From Doryteuthis pealeii (Eukaryota; Mollusca; Cephalopoda; Myopsida; Loliginidae): a DNA stretch of 64,000 bases. The DNA lies in NCBI GenBank assembly GCA_023376005.1, contig CM042141.1:96124510-96188509 (forward strand), written 5' to 3'. The stretch's first letter is position 1. Every line of letters starts with the position of its first letter. The notes beneath the pieces were generated by a model. It was not told where the DNA came from and made no database searches. It saw nothing but the letters and a program-made list of their open reading frames with translations. Below, in pieces: positions 31,238 to 42,917 of this stretch. A program made the translations under genes and the position numbers.

Positions 31238-31295
31238 TTTTTTGATGGACACTTTTTTAAAGAAATTGAAAAAATTAAGGACCATGCCACTTCAG
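31238..31295 (+). pseudogene. PIK3C2: Left-arm copy of PIK3C2 linker exon (partial)
   Basis: Corresponds to 54600-54655. 'gatggacacttttttaaagaaattg' and 'aaaaaattaaggaccatgccacttcag' show homopolymer gains and losses that break the frame. Begins at the ambiguous base. Confidence 0.8.
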
Positions 31296-31319
31296 AAGAA
31301 TTAATCATTGTAGTATTTA

Positions 31320-31445
31320 CCCAAACCATTTGCCACAGTAGGATGTACACAAGAGTTGCCAAGGAATGGCATCCAACAGAGATCAAATCACTATGAAGTA
31401 GTAATAATCTTCGAGACTAGCTTGCCCTAGCCATTACACCTATAT
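31320..31445 (-). mobile_element. SINE family A copy (left arm)
   Basis: Mirror of 54462-54590; read on the minus strand it has the 'tggctagggcaagctagtctcg' A-box region and 'gtgatttgatctctgttggatgcc'. Confidence 0.7.
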
Positions 31446-31569
31446 TGTATTTGGCAAAAAAAATAGACAATTTTTAATGCAATTAAAAAGGGACAAGTTA
31501 TTTTCTTAATTCTGGAATAATTTATTAAGAGATATTGTTGATTACTGTGTGTATAGTTATATATATATT

Positions 31570-31690
31570 TATTTACTAAGCTACTTAGTATGTGGCCACA
31601 AGCCAGAAGTACAGGTGCCCAGCTAGATCAAACTCACTAACAATGTCTGCAATTAGCTCGCCAACCATTACACCCACGTGTGTTAAGCCG
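31570..31690 (-). mobile_element. SINE family A copy (left arm)
   Basis: Mirror of 54218-54335; minus-strand 'gtgtaatggttggcgagc' and 'agtgagtttgatctagctgg'. Confidence 0.65.
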
Positions 31691-32239
31691 TAAACAGAAT
31701 CACCACTTCTATATATAGACTTTACCAGCAGTGTTAGAAGCAGCACCAGCAGCAGCAACTTCAGGTAAAATCGTAGCCAATGGCAGCAGGACAAAAGCAT
31801 TAAGATTATGCACTGTGTGGATATTCATATACTAGAATATCAACAACCAAGGAAAGAGTGTTCAGTTCTTTTTCAACTGTAGGCTGTTACTACAACTTAG
31901 ATTACAGTGGTTTCAATAATGTATGAATCTCAAAGATTATATTCAACCAAATTGGCACTAAATATTTCCAATGGGTATCTGTCTGGATATGACTGCTATT
32001 TGCAGAGTACACTGGCCTGTGATGGAAATCTTTTCCAAAGGTTTATCAAGATATATGATCACCATTTTATGCTGAACTTTCATACTGTTCGTATACATTT
32101 CAAGTAAAGAGATTGTATCTTAAAATTTGATCTGATTGGAAAAATATAAGTATGATTTTGATCCATGCCTTTAAAATCAGCTATTATATATTTGACCGGA
32201 AAACATGGCTGGCAGTTGTTTATATAATATTTAATGATC

Positions 32240-32640
32240 AATGGAAATCTATCTCTCGGATAAGACAAAGCGAGAATTCTTTTCCAACCCTGTAACCATG
32301 TCAGCCTACTTTATGGCCCTGAACCACTGACATCTAAGGAAAAACGTTTGGAGAAAAAGCTGGATAGAACTACACAAGGCATGCTGCAGTGTAGGCTTGA
32401 ACAAATCCTGCCAAGTAGCATCCCATAAAAAGGAAGCTGCAATGTGCCATTTGCTTCTATCACACAGCACCATTTGCGGTAAAGAAAACAAGACATGCTG
32501 GAGAAGCAAAAATTGAGCTCATAAGTATAGAACACCAGTGTGGACAGCCAGGAAAGAATTACACTAATAAGCTCTGATTGGATACTGTGCAAGAGGACCT
32601 GTCCGGAGCAATGATCGATAAGAATGGAGGTATGCAGATT
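32240..32640 (+). pseudogene. Non-LTR retrotransposon tail (left-arm copy)
   Basis: Mirror of 53218-53660. Contains 'aaaaacgtttggagaaaaagctgg' and 'acatgctggagaagcaaaaattg'. Many frame breaks; no intact product. Confidence 0.7.
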
Positions 32641-32951
32641 CGGCTGTTTGGCACAATTTATGATATTTATGTGTTGAATGTTTTCTTCATCAATGCCCAT
32701 TTTTATTATTCTATAATTGAGTGAATGTGACACATCAACTTCTGACAGATCATTAATGTTTCAGATCCAAAGTTTTTTGTTTTTGCTTAGATTCATTTTA
32801 AATTCTTCTAATTGTGATTTACAACAGATCTCACTTGGTTTCTGCCTTTTATATTTAATCACCATATTATCTTAATCATAATCATTTCATTTTAATGTTT
32901 TTTTGATTACTTTGATTTATATAATAACATCAATTTGTTATTGTTTTTTAG

Positions 32952-33085
32952 AGATCTTATTCAAGCCAAGTCACTGAAGCCAATCAGTGAAAGCAATATG
33001 TTCAGTTCTTGAACAATTAGAAACTATGAACTTGTCAGGCCGTTTTGAGCGAATTGGATAACATCGGTGCAAGATTTATCAAACC
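32952..33085 (+). pseudogene. PIK3C2: Left-arm copy of PIK3C2 exon with QSVKAIC motif
   Basis: Corresponds to 52772-52903, with extra or missing single bases ('attcaagccaag', 'gaagccaatcag', 'aactatgaactt', 'ccgttttgagcg'). The frame is broken several times. Confidence 0.85.
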
Positions 33086-33590
33086 GTGATGACTTCCCTG
33101 ATTTAGTACGACTCAATATAAACTTTGTTTGATTTGTTTTTTCTGTGATGCCGTGTCGTGTGTGTATTTATCATAAAGTTATGCATTTTTCCATTATAAA
33201 AATAGCATTTATTTTTGCACAATGATATTACTTGATGATTATTTTTCTACTTGTGAGAGGGAGAGCATTGTTTTTTTCATCAAAATTTCATCGCTTGTCA
33301 GTTCCTTTCTGGTAAAAATTTTATAAGATTTTTTAATTGTTTCTAATGCATTTCATTGAAATTTACTGGTAAAAGTTTACTGGAAAGTTTATGATTCCCA
33401 CCTGTCTATATCTTTTAATTAAATTAGTTTTTCATTTATTTTAGAATTACTTATGTTTCCACATGTTTTTTTTTATAGGAAACAAACTTTAACAAAAATA
33501 GTGGCATATTGTTTTATACTGATTAATTTTTGTCTTCTTAGATAGAGTTACTATTATAGGTAGTTCTGTTTGTTTCTATGTGTGTGTGCA

Positions 33591-33593
<3 letters not shown>

Positions 33594-33634
<41 letters not shown>

Positions 33635-33654
33635 TATATATATATATATATATT
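33594..33654. repeat. (TA)n microsatellite in the left arm
   Basis: About 30 TA units with one GA interruption. The right-arm partner is 52224-52259. Confidence 0.9.
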
Positions 33655-33680
33655 GTTTCTTGCTTTTTTTTTTCTTACAG

Positions 33681-33730
33681 AATAATAAGTTTAACAGCAA
33701 AACTCTGACGAGTTAAGATGATGCAGAAAT
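33681..33730 (+). pseudogene. PIK3C2: Left-arm copy of short linker exon
   Basis: Corresponds to 52145-52194. Differs at 'agcaaaactctg' and 'ttaagatgatgc'; the donor is altered to 'gaaatgtaaat'. Confidence 0.8.
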
Positions 33731-33789
33731 GTAAATAGAAAATATATCTGCTCTTAACAAATTATGCAATATTATTTTTTGCAACCAAA

Positions 33790-33915
33790 AAATATATTGC
33801 TTAGTTTAGTCTGTGCGCACAAGTCTAGAGAATGGAGCTCCCAACAAGAATTGAACTCAATAACAAATCTGCTAATCCCAGCTGGCCTTAAACATGTACA
33901 CCATGCAAGTGCCCC
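33790..33915 (-). mobile_element. SINE family A copy (left arm)
   Basis: Mirror of 51968-52090; read on + as 'ttgaactcaataacaaatctg' and 'gtacaccatgcaag'. Confidence 0.65.
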
Positions 33916-34191
33916 CCCAAAAAACAATGTACACAATATTATAACCTTTTTAAAAAAAAAAAGTTCCCTGATCATAGCAAATTCATGTGAATGTGAAATT
34001 TCAAGATAAGAATAAAATTAATTATCATGGTAAAAATATTTGTTTAATTATGTCTTTCGTTTTTTTTGTTTTTTTTTTTTAAACTGTTAATCTTATTAAA
34101 CAAGTCCGAAGTGAAAAATAAAATAAAAAAAACTGTAATTTAGAATCTTTTGTTTGAAACTCAAATAGTATTCTTTTTTAAAAAAATGGTA

Positions 34192-34676
34192 CAGGGTGGT
34201 CCGAAAGTCTTGTCACCCCATATTCTTTAACTTCATTATTTTCTTTTAATTAATATAATATATATAAGTCACGGAATTATTTTAACTCTTAAAAAAAATT
34301 TATTTCAAAAATTATTTTCTAAAAATTTTCTATATATGCAATTATTTTACCTCTAAAAAAAGATATATATATATTATATATATATCAGCTCTGCTGATGA
34401 GCCAATAGGCTGAAATTACATACAGAGATTGATTTTTCTCGATTTGTTAGCCTTACATTTGAATAGGGTATGCCCGCCTAATTCATTAATTATTAATTAA
34501 TCAATTTTCAAAATTAGGTACGACTTCAATTAAGCACATATTCTCCCAAAAGTTGTCAGCTAAAAAAAAGCCATATCAAACACATTGTTTGTTTACACTT
34601 TCTCATATATATATTATATATATTATATATATATATAATATTATAGTGGGTGACAAGACTTTAGACCAGCCTATAC
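34192..34676. mobile_element. TA-flanked TIR element (left-arm copy)
   Basis: TIR CAGGGTGGTCCGAAAGTCTT at the left and its degenerate inverse near 34646-34676, preceded by TA (34190-34191). Mirror of 51210-51695. No transposase frame. Confidence 0.75.
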
Positions 34677-34760
34677 TATTGTAAAAGATACATGGTTATT
34701 AGGCACTTTGTAAAAATGTAAATTTATTGTATTTACTCTATATTTGTTTTGTTTTCCCAG

Positions 34761-34904
34761 TCTGGCTGCAAGTGCACACTTGATTGAGAATCTACAGGAT
34801 GCTTTTCGAAGTTCTTATTATTGCTGTGAAAAATTGTGTGAATCTTTTACTGCCGACATTCCAGGACTGATTTCCTTCTAGCTCTAGAGAACCAGAGATC
34901 AAAG
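34761..34904 (+). pseudogene. PIK3C2: Left-arm copy of LVNLYCRTF exon
   Basis: Corresponds to 50986-51127. Acceptor ttttcccag and donor gtaaat are kept, but 'gctgcaagtgcacac', 'tgctttt-cgaag' and 'ttgtgtgaatc' carry errors that break the frame. Confidence 0.85.
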
Positions 34905-35327
34905 GTAAATTACTTTTCACTACTTGAAAAAACAAAATATATATATATATAATATATATATATATATATGTATATAAGTGGAAAAAACTCACACAGGATC
35001 TTTTTGTTTTTGGCTTTTATACTTTTGTCTCTTTTCATTTTTCCTAGATCTTTTTTATTTGATCTTTTTTATGTATCTTATTTATTTATATTTTATAACA
35101 TTTTTCTTATTTTTTGAAAGATTTTTCTCAGTTATGCTTTTCTATAAGAGGGTGAGTCAAAAGTTTTGCAATATTTGTAATGTGTGGCCAACTTGCAGCT
35201 CCAGATTTTGCCTGAGTTGTGAAGGTGACAAACTACACTAGACTGTGAGATACTGAGCTTATCTTGATACTCTCTGAGTGCTACTTGCTGTTATTTGCCC
35301 TGCCTGGGCTTAAATAGTACCACTATT

Positions 35328-36222
35328 CAGGTTCCCATGTGTCCTGGAAACAAAAATGTAACTTTTTCCAGTAACTGGAAAACCTGGAAAAAGGGTGTTT
35401 TTTGTCAAAATTCCTGGAAAAAAATTTGTATTTTGGTGGAAAATTTGAAGTATCTGAGACAAAATTAATGTTATTGTTACAGTAAATAAATTAACTAGTA
35501 AAATAACAAGGACAGGTTTTTTTTTTAATATTTTTATTTATTTTTCAACGCTCACCGAATCTACCCAAGATTTCCCAAATTATTCATGAATATCATAAAC
35601 AGTAAAATGCTTCCTTTCATCCGAGAAGTTCGCTTCATCTTGTAGCGATATTTGATTATTTTACATGACACTGAAACATAAACAGACCAAGAATTAGTCA
35701 GAGTCGACTACTTATCGATGTTAAAGAGTTAAAGGTTTTTAACAAACAAACAAACAATAAATTACGTTTTACAAGACGTAAATTCCATAAAATTCAGAAC
35801 ATTTAACTTATCTGTAAGTCAGTCAAATAATTTTGACAGAAATTCGACATTAAAAATATCTCCACAATTGAATTGACATAATTCTAATTTATTTATTACA
35901 AATACCATTATTTAGAAGAAAGTTCAAATAAAATGTTCAGATAAAGTTTATTTGAAGAAGTGAGCTAAAAAAAAAAAAGTTTTTTTTTTTACTCTAAAGT
36001 AGGCTTGTTATTAGATAGATGTTTGTTTTAGAATCTAAATCTAATAAAATAAACCCAAGATAATTTATAACCCTGCATCATAAAAAGTAAGAATAAAACT
36101 GTCTAAATGTGTCCGTATTAGATTTAATCGATTAAATTATGAAATTGCCATGAACAAATGCTGTTCTGGAAAATTTGGAAAAATTGTCCTGGAAAATATT
36201 TCCTAAATGAGTGGGAACCCTG
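35328..36222. mobile_element. hAT-type MITE (left-arm copy)
   Basis: Ends 'cag-gttcccatgtgtcctgg' and 'tgagtgggaaccctg', inverted repeats of the CAGGGTTCCCA type common in hAT elements. No ORF. Nested in the mariner-like element. Confidence 0.75.
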
Positions 36223-36339
36223 ACTATTGTTTTTCTACAAAGATGTCTTGGGAAATAAATAACGACAATGGTTGGATGCCATTAAAACAAAGAATCCAAG
36301 CCAAACCAAAACTAGATTTGCCTGTATGACCTAAAGCAC

Positions 36340-36560
36340 AACTAAGCAATCCACAGTTTAGGCCTAGCTGACCTTGTCTGACGTTGAGTCTGTAACCAAG
36401 CAAAATTTCTTGAACTCTCTGGTAACTGTACTGTTATCAACTGCACCTTCACCTTTTGCATAACAAATTTTAATGGTTTCTGTAGTGTTGTGGCCCAGTT
36501 CAAACTTGTAAGAATAAGTTCCTGAATTAGACTTTTGCACATTTCTGAGTGATTTCAATC
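36340..36560 (-). pseudogene. Mariner-type transposase N-terminal HTH fragment (left arm)
   Basis: Frames contain 'TYSYKFELGHNTTETIKICY', then AKGEGAVDNSTVTREFKKF, the paired helix-turn-helix layout of mariner transposases ('E...G...ET..NI....G......T...WF..F'). The catalytic domain is missing, and frameshifts break even this part. Confidence 0.7.
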
Positions 36561-36779
36561 ACACATAGATGAAGCAATACATGTCAGTTCACCAATTACC
36601 ATAATATGACCAATCCTAGTGGGTACCTCCCACAGCTTGAACTGCTTGCATGTGATATACATACTACAAACTAGCATTATCAAAATATACAAAACTTGAC
36701 TCACCCTGATACATTAAAGCACAGAAAAATTGTGCATTATTTTCTGAATAAGGACATTATAACAAAGTTATAATATTGT

Positions 36780-36920
36780 ATCAAATGTGTATCAACTTCA
36801 TTTTGTATATTTAAACTTTATTTTGTATTTGTATCAAAGTATATAAAACTTCATTTTGTATTTGACAATGTATATAAACTTCATTTTTTATTGTATCAAA
36901 TGTATAAAACTTCATTTTGT
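36780..36920. repeat. Short tandem minisatellite (left arm)
   Basis: About five imperfect units built on 'aaacttcattttgtatttg' and 'tatcaaa(g/t)tat'. Mirror at 48915-49070. Confidence 0.7.
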
Positions 36921-37156
36921 ATATTACCACACACAGAAAGTACCTTCCTTATTTTTCTATATTATATACTTGAATCAAAATTCTTTTTACAGCCTTTTAT
37001 CCCTGAATTGAAATATTTTACAAGTTTTGTCTTCAAACAGTTTTGCTATCAGTTGCCAAATACGAAATATTAAACTGAAATTTAAACTGGGAACATGATT
37101 TTTATGTATTTGTTTATTTTATTTTTTCATATTAGCTGATATATTATCTATTACAG

Positions 37157-37238
37157 ACATTCAAGAGTAACACTATTCGAGACAACTTCATTTACACATT
37201 TCTACTGCTCATAGAATCCATGTTAAATGGACCAATGT
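37157..37238 (+). pseudogene. PIK3C2: Left-arm copy of pre-C2 exon
   Basis: Corresponds to 48598-48680. 'caagagtaacactattcg' and 'catttacacatttctactg' differ from the right arm, yet both share the ending 'catgttaaatggaccaatgt' and donor gtgagt. Confidence 0.8.
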
Positions 37239-38382
37239 GTGAGTATTTTTTGCTCAAATTCTCTTTTTTCTCTAACTCTGCCAAAGAAAATATGATAGTA
37301 TTTTAAATAAACTTTAGAGTGTCAGCACTTCTTCAATATTTTCATTAAAATAATCATAAAAAAAAGGTTTTGGTACCAAATGTATAAGAATCAATTAATT
37401 TAAGAATGCATTAAAATAGTAGCAGAAATGATTAAAAACATTGACTTGTAATGAATTCAACCATATAATTGTTAAGCAAGGATTCACAAAGATAATAATT
37501 GTTTTTAAAAAAGAATTAGAAAAAACTAAACATTTGAGTGAGAAGCTTGCATATTTCAATTAGTCAAAAGAAATCATTTTTCAAACTCATGTAATAACAA
37601 TAGAGTTTCATTATTGAACACTTATTTCTTTATTTCTCTTTTTGACTTTTTCCCTTCTTAAATTTTGTCAACAGTTAATCTTATTCAGTGTCTCAGTTCT
37701 ATGGAATAGTTGATAGAAAAATCATACAATTGTGTGAAACTTATTATATTAGATAGCAGTACTTTATATCATATAACTGCGTGCAAAAAACTTAAAAATA
37801 CATTAAAAAAATGTAACTATAAATGTATAAAACAACTGAACATTAAATATCAACTATTGACGATTGAATAAAAATAATGTTGACAGAATTAAAAAGAGGA
37901 AGAAATCACAAGAAAATAGTGTTGAAATAATGAAACTCTATGGTGAGTGCAATTCCCTAACCACCAGCAAAAATAATCCCAATTGGATGACATGCCATTA
38001 AAATCAATCAAAATAACTCACCTAACCCTCTATGATTCCTCCATAGCTTATATGATAGAGCATTTTAAATCAATTGAATACTCAGTCTTAATTCTTAACT
38101 AATACTAATAGCTACAAACATAAATTCTTTATATCTAATTTATTTTTTTCACTCTTTTATTTAATGAATGAATTTCTGTTTTCCTCAACCCCAAATAAAC
38201 TTCTAGTGTTGTCTTTTAATGAGGGATAATTATGGAAATGATTCTTTATTATTTATATTGATTTTATAAAATGAGGAATAAACAACACGCTTGTGAGTTT
38301 TAATCATCAATATAAAGTTAGAAATATTTTATTGCAGGGGAGGGAAAAAGGAAAATCTATAAGTTTGTCTTTTTGTTTTCAG

Positions 38383-38501
38383 CTATCAGGAATTACTGTG
38401 AATGTGGCCTTTGCTATGGAGGAATACAGCTAATGTCATCTTATAACTGCTCCAAAAGCCTGACCAATTCAGGCCTTAATGAAAGAGTTTTATGAAGAAT
38501 G
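38383..38501 (+). pseudogene. PIK3C2: Left-arm copy of first C2 exon
   Basis: Corresponds to 47276-47397. It has 'gaattactgtgaatg' where the right arm has 'gaataactgttgaatg'; neither arm alone is open in the expected frame. Confidence 0.8.
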
Positions 38502-40641
38502 GTAATAAATTAACTACTTTTGCTATTTGTATCTTTAACCAGATTGGAGATGGCATTTTTTTTTTTTTTTTTTTTATAAAAAGAAAAAAATATCAACGCA
38601 AATACTTTTACAAAAAGCTAACTTAATTGATGTCTCCATCTCAACTTGACATCTATATATTTAATACTCGTGTCCTTAATGTACGCCATTATCATCTTGT
38701 AACACCTCTGGTTAAAAAATAAGACTGTCCAAATGGCCCAAAATGGAAATGCAAAAATGTAAATCCTGAACTATCTGGTGTTGTTATCTGCCGAATCTTA
38801 TTTCTTATGAGTGTTGCACATCAGCTAAATAACGGACCATTTCTGTTTTATTATCAGAAAGAAAGGGAGAAATAGACATCTACACAGAAAAAATAATAGG
38901 AAAGAAAGAGACTAGGTGAAAGTAGAGAAAGGTGAGGCGTAGAAGCGATAAGCTAATCTGTTTCAATAATGAAAAGATGAAGAGAAAGTTTTAAAAAGTA
39001 GAGAGTTAAATCAAGATTATTATACTTTTACATATTGAACTATTAGCAATAGCTCTTAATAAACCTATCGAACATTGTAATAATAAATCATCATAATGTG
39101 ATATATCACGATCCTGCTTGTTAAAAGAAAACAAAATTATTCTGACCCTAAAGGAATCTTTTCTATTTATAGTCTTTCTTCTTTTTTGATGAACAAGTTC
39201 AGCTTTCTTTTTCCTTAATTTCTTTTCAGATGAAAATTACCTGTTTCATAGTCAAAAAACAATAAAAATTGGGGGGGTGTCTTGAATTTATGTTGCATAC
39301 CCTTATTCCCATAATATATATAGTCTGCTATATTTCATTTCTGCATGGGTTGTGTCAGGTTCTCTGGGTTTCTTCTTCATTAGGTCATTATCTGCGTATT
39401 GTATCTTTCCACTTCCATCTTAGTGTATAAATTATGAACACAGAGACTGTAATTGTGGTTTTTATACTCAATCCATCTTCAACAGGTGTGCATGGTGAGA
39501 AATCGCACAGACGAAAAAGTGTCTGAACATTGACAACTCTCTGGTCGATTCTAAATAACTAAAACATACTTTCCATAGAGTTCCCTAGTCACATGATTCT
39601 ATCAGCCAATCAGCGAGTCCTGTGGAATAAGGTTTGTCGTCAAACTTTATGACTTATACGTGTATTTTTTATGAGTCTTACGTTAAACGTGAATTTAAAT
39701 CTACACCACATTACAAATGATGATAGGCTATGCCAATTCATTATGAACATGAGAATTTCAGTTCTGTAACAATAAATTTTGTTTATTTTGAGAAAATAGT
39801 ATATCTATTGATGAGTCACATCTCAAAATCATCAGATTCATTCTTACTTTTTAAAGATGGCCATATATAGACATTAAGTTACTATTAAGTATACACTATT
39901 TAAAATATGCAATTAAGTTTATTAAAATTATTAAATTGCTTTATCTGGCCAATTAATTTTAGACAAAATAAACTGAAAGAAGAAGTTCATAGAAAAAAGT
40001 GATATTAATCAGAATATCCACTTTCAATTTAAACAATTTTTCATTAAAAAAACTATACATTCATTGAAGTCTTCTCAATGTAAAACAAAATTGGTAATTC
40101 TGTCTGTTGAGGAGTGTTCTTATTGTGATGGGTAGTGATTAAATCTATTAGAGCAATAGGGTGCAATCTTCTCCACAATATTCAGTTAGCAATATCATTT
40201 CATGCAACCTGAGGATAGCGTGGTGCGTCTTAACAGGCAAAAATCATACATTTTCTCTTGCCTAATTGAATAAATAGGAAATTGTATTGAATTATTAAGT
40301 TTGAATTTTTAAATGTACTTTTTCGAAGCTGATTTGTTGTGTGTTTCAAATTACTGTTATATTTTTAAAATCTTTTCACTTTAGTTACTGCATTTTCATC
40401 AAAGGTAACTTTTATTGTAAGGCTTCCAACTGTTGTTAGGAGAGAAGAAAGGTCTCTCGTCATTTTAGTATGTAGCCCAAATGTCTAAGAAAGGGCTAAA
40501 AAACCAAGACTTCAAATACATATCTTTGTTTTTGTGTCTCATTCCAACTCTCAATTTATCTGAGAAATCCATCTTTTACCTTTGCTTATGTGTTTCATAT
40601 TAACCAATCAAATCATATTTGTTATTAAAACTTGTTTTAGT

Positions 40642-40650
<9 letters not shown>
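38502..40650. other. PIK3C2 intron sequence in left arm, no feature recognised
   Basis: AT-rich, mirrored at 45080-47275. A G-run occurs at 39272-39278. I looked for the next C2-domain exon ('INFP...LPRE') and did not find it. Confidence 0.4.
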
Positions 40651-40679
<29 letters not shown>

Positions 40680-40749
40680 ATATATATATAGATATTTGAA
40701 GCAATACAATGCGTTATATTCATATAAATTCAATAATTATTGAAAATAC

Positions 40750-40925
40750 ATGACAGGCAAATCACGAACGAGTACGACGTGTAGAACACCGTACAACTGT
40801 TTCAACCTTACAATGTATACCACAAATTCCTCCGAACAGAGATCAAACCGAAGAACCCTAGCATGCAAAGTCAGAACTCTACCCCTGGGCCACTGGCACG
40901 TTGCACACAAAACACAATTATTTTC
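40750..40925 (-). mobile_element. tRNA-derived SINE, family F (left arm)
   Basis: Minus strand: 'gtggcccaggggtagagtt' (A box) and 'ttcggtttgatctc' (B box). Mirror of 44815-44990. Confidence 0.6.
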
Positions 40926-41099
40926 AGGTGCAAAATGGCGTTCAACTGTACTGAGTGTTTCACTTGCTTTTTAAAAAAATAATTTAGAAACTGTAGAAGT
41001 GATAGCATTGTTTGATTGAGGTTTTAGATTCTAATACACATCCTGCTACTTATGTGTATCTTCTATGATTATTACTCAAAAATCCATTAAGTATATGTT

Positions 41100-41370
41100 A
41101 AACTGTATTTATGGTGAGGTTCCTTGAAGCTCTGGCGGAGTGTGCATACCCCTTTCATTGCCATTACTCCCAGGTCCACTCCGGCCCAGATGTAGTTACC
41201 GTAGGGTCCCATCTGTGGGTTAAATAGATCAAAAAAAGGAGTTTAAAAAAATATTCTGTAAAAAATAATTGAATACCAAACAAGAATAATAAAAAAAAAT
41301 GTCTTTGGCAATAAAATAACCCCAAGGGTTAACATGCCGTAATATCAACCAATCACCATTGACAAAAACA
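41100..41370 (-). repeat. Dispersed repeat E (left-arm copy)
   Basis: Contains 'gtagggtcccatctgtgggttaaatagatc', the reverse of the repeat E core, and the 'aaccccaagggttaacatgcc' module. Mirror of 44380-44660. Confidence 0.65.
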
Positions 41371-42835
41371 TCTATTGCTATCCTCGTGCCATGAATGCCA
41401 AAAATTCAACATACAATCAATTTGGTTCTCATTGCTGAACCCATTTGTTTTACCACTTCCTCTTAAATGATTAAAACAAACAATTTAGGTTTGTTGTTGA
41501 TGGTTTCTCAGTTTTTTGGATTTTTTAAATCCATTTTCCACCCCAAATTTCAAATCTTTTCTCATTAGGTGAACACATAAAAAGAAAAGAAAAACATATT
41601 GCCAATAATTTAATTATCATCTTTAAAGTTTTAGTTGCAAAACAGAAACAGAAAAGTTGTTGTCACTAATTTACTGTGGATTTGAAGAGTTAATGCTTTG
41701 GTAGGTTAGGCCAATGTAGAGAATAACTCAATTCTCTTAGTACATATTATAATAAGAAATGAGTAGGAAAAGACAAGCTTTAATAATAATAAAATTTTAT
41801 AACTCTAAAATATAAAAATATCTAAGAAACGCGTTTCTAAAGAGATAACCAATGTTTTTCAGAAATCTCTAGCAGAAATCATTAGAAGATATTCTTATGT
41901 ATGTGTGTGCTTGTATGCATAAGTGTTTCAAGAGAAGTGAAAATAAAATACTGCTGATCTTTAAGAGTGTGTTTAATGTGTAAAACACTGGGTTGTGTGG
42001 TATGAGCTGAGAGGTTAGTAGGGTATTAAAGTGTTAGGAAGAAGGAAACTATAGCGTGGTGGTAAAGCACAGTTAGCATTGTTGATTCCACTACTTCGTC
42101 CTGTAGTCTGGGGGTCCTCTGCTTTGAATTGAAAAAACATCTCTTTTCATAGTACTTTGAATCCAAGTGATCAACCAAATTACTTTGTATTGGTGCAAAC
42201 ACTTTTGATTGGTTTAGAAAAACCTATTTTGGTGTCCATTTATTTCTACCCAGAAAAGCTCACGAACCCCCTGCATACAGATCATTTTACGAACAGGGTG
42301 ACACCAGTTCTCATGTCTATTTCGTTACCGCTAGAGATAAGGTGATAAGATAATGGTTAAAACCAAAAATTTCCCTTTATTTACATCCAATTGCGTTACA
42401 GAAAGTGAGTAGGATAAAAGGGCGCTGAGAGTAATTAGTATAGAAGTAAGAGAGGAAAGTTGTTAGTAGGAGGTATTTGAGTGTCATCCTGTGAAATAGA
42501 ATAGGAGAGAAAGTGTAGGTTAATTTCACAACATTTCCCTCTCTTCATGATAGACTTATTGACCTGCATACAAGATGTGTGCTGGAATTTTCTGTAAACC
42601 ATATTTGCTATGGGTCATCTTTTGTCTGTTCTCCCCAGGTATGTTTTTTGCTGAAAGTGGTGTGAGGATAGGCCGACCGTGAGCATTTTCAGCTATTATT
42701 ATATGTAAGGGGTCTGCCCGTGGCATCTCTCATAGCCAGGGGACAGTCATCCTGCTTCTTGTACTTTCACGGTATCTTTTTACATACTCTACCATCTTTT
42801 AAGCAAAATCCATTTGATCATTTGGTAGTATGGCG

Positions 42836-42917
42836 ATATTTGTGTGCTTGAAATGAACTTCTCAGCAAAGAATATCTGAATTCCTGGCCTCACATATTGT
42901 GATCATTGTCATACTTA
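42836..42917. repeat. Loop (turn point) of the giant palindrome
   Basis: About 80-85 bases with no inverted partner, between 'ccatttgatcatttggtag' and 'ccccaatgattcaaatgg'. Exact limits are uncertain because the arms diverge near the turn. Confidence 0.8.

Larger units (their letters stand above)
35146..36708. mobile_element. Mariner-like element with nested hAT MITE (left-arm copy)
   Basis: TIRs 'agggtgagtcaaaagttttg' at the left and 'aaaacttgactcaccctga' at the right, TA-flanked. Inside are a decayed transposase N-terminus (36340-36560, minus) and a hAT-type insertion (35328-36222). Mirror of 49142-50742. Confidence 0.75.
31238..42835 (+). repeat. Left arm of giant palindrome (about 11.6 kb)
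   Basis: It is the inverted counterpart of about 42918-54655. Examples: 31370-31440 with 54460-54530; 33681-33730 with 52145-52194; 34192-34676 with 51210-51695; 37157-37238 with 48598-48680; 42597-42620 with 43130-43155. The arms share the same nested transposons and PIK3C2 exons but differ by many small indels and substitutions. This arm is the noisier where exons can be compared. Confidence 0.95.

Noticed and set aside
38383..38501. Alternative frame of the C2 exon (IRNYCECGLCYGGIQ..., or YQELLLNVAFAMEEY...) as a different protein
   Set aside because: Adjacent exon phases and the PI3K C2 pattern favour the VECGLCYGG frame. The alternatives appear only because of single-base errors.
31238..38501. 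A second, independent PI3K gene on the + strand
   Set aside because: Its exons are mirror images of 47276-54655, including introns and transposons, with more errors. It is the fold-back copy.
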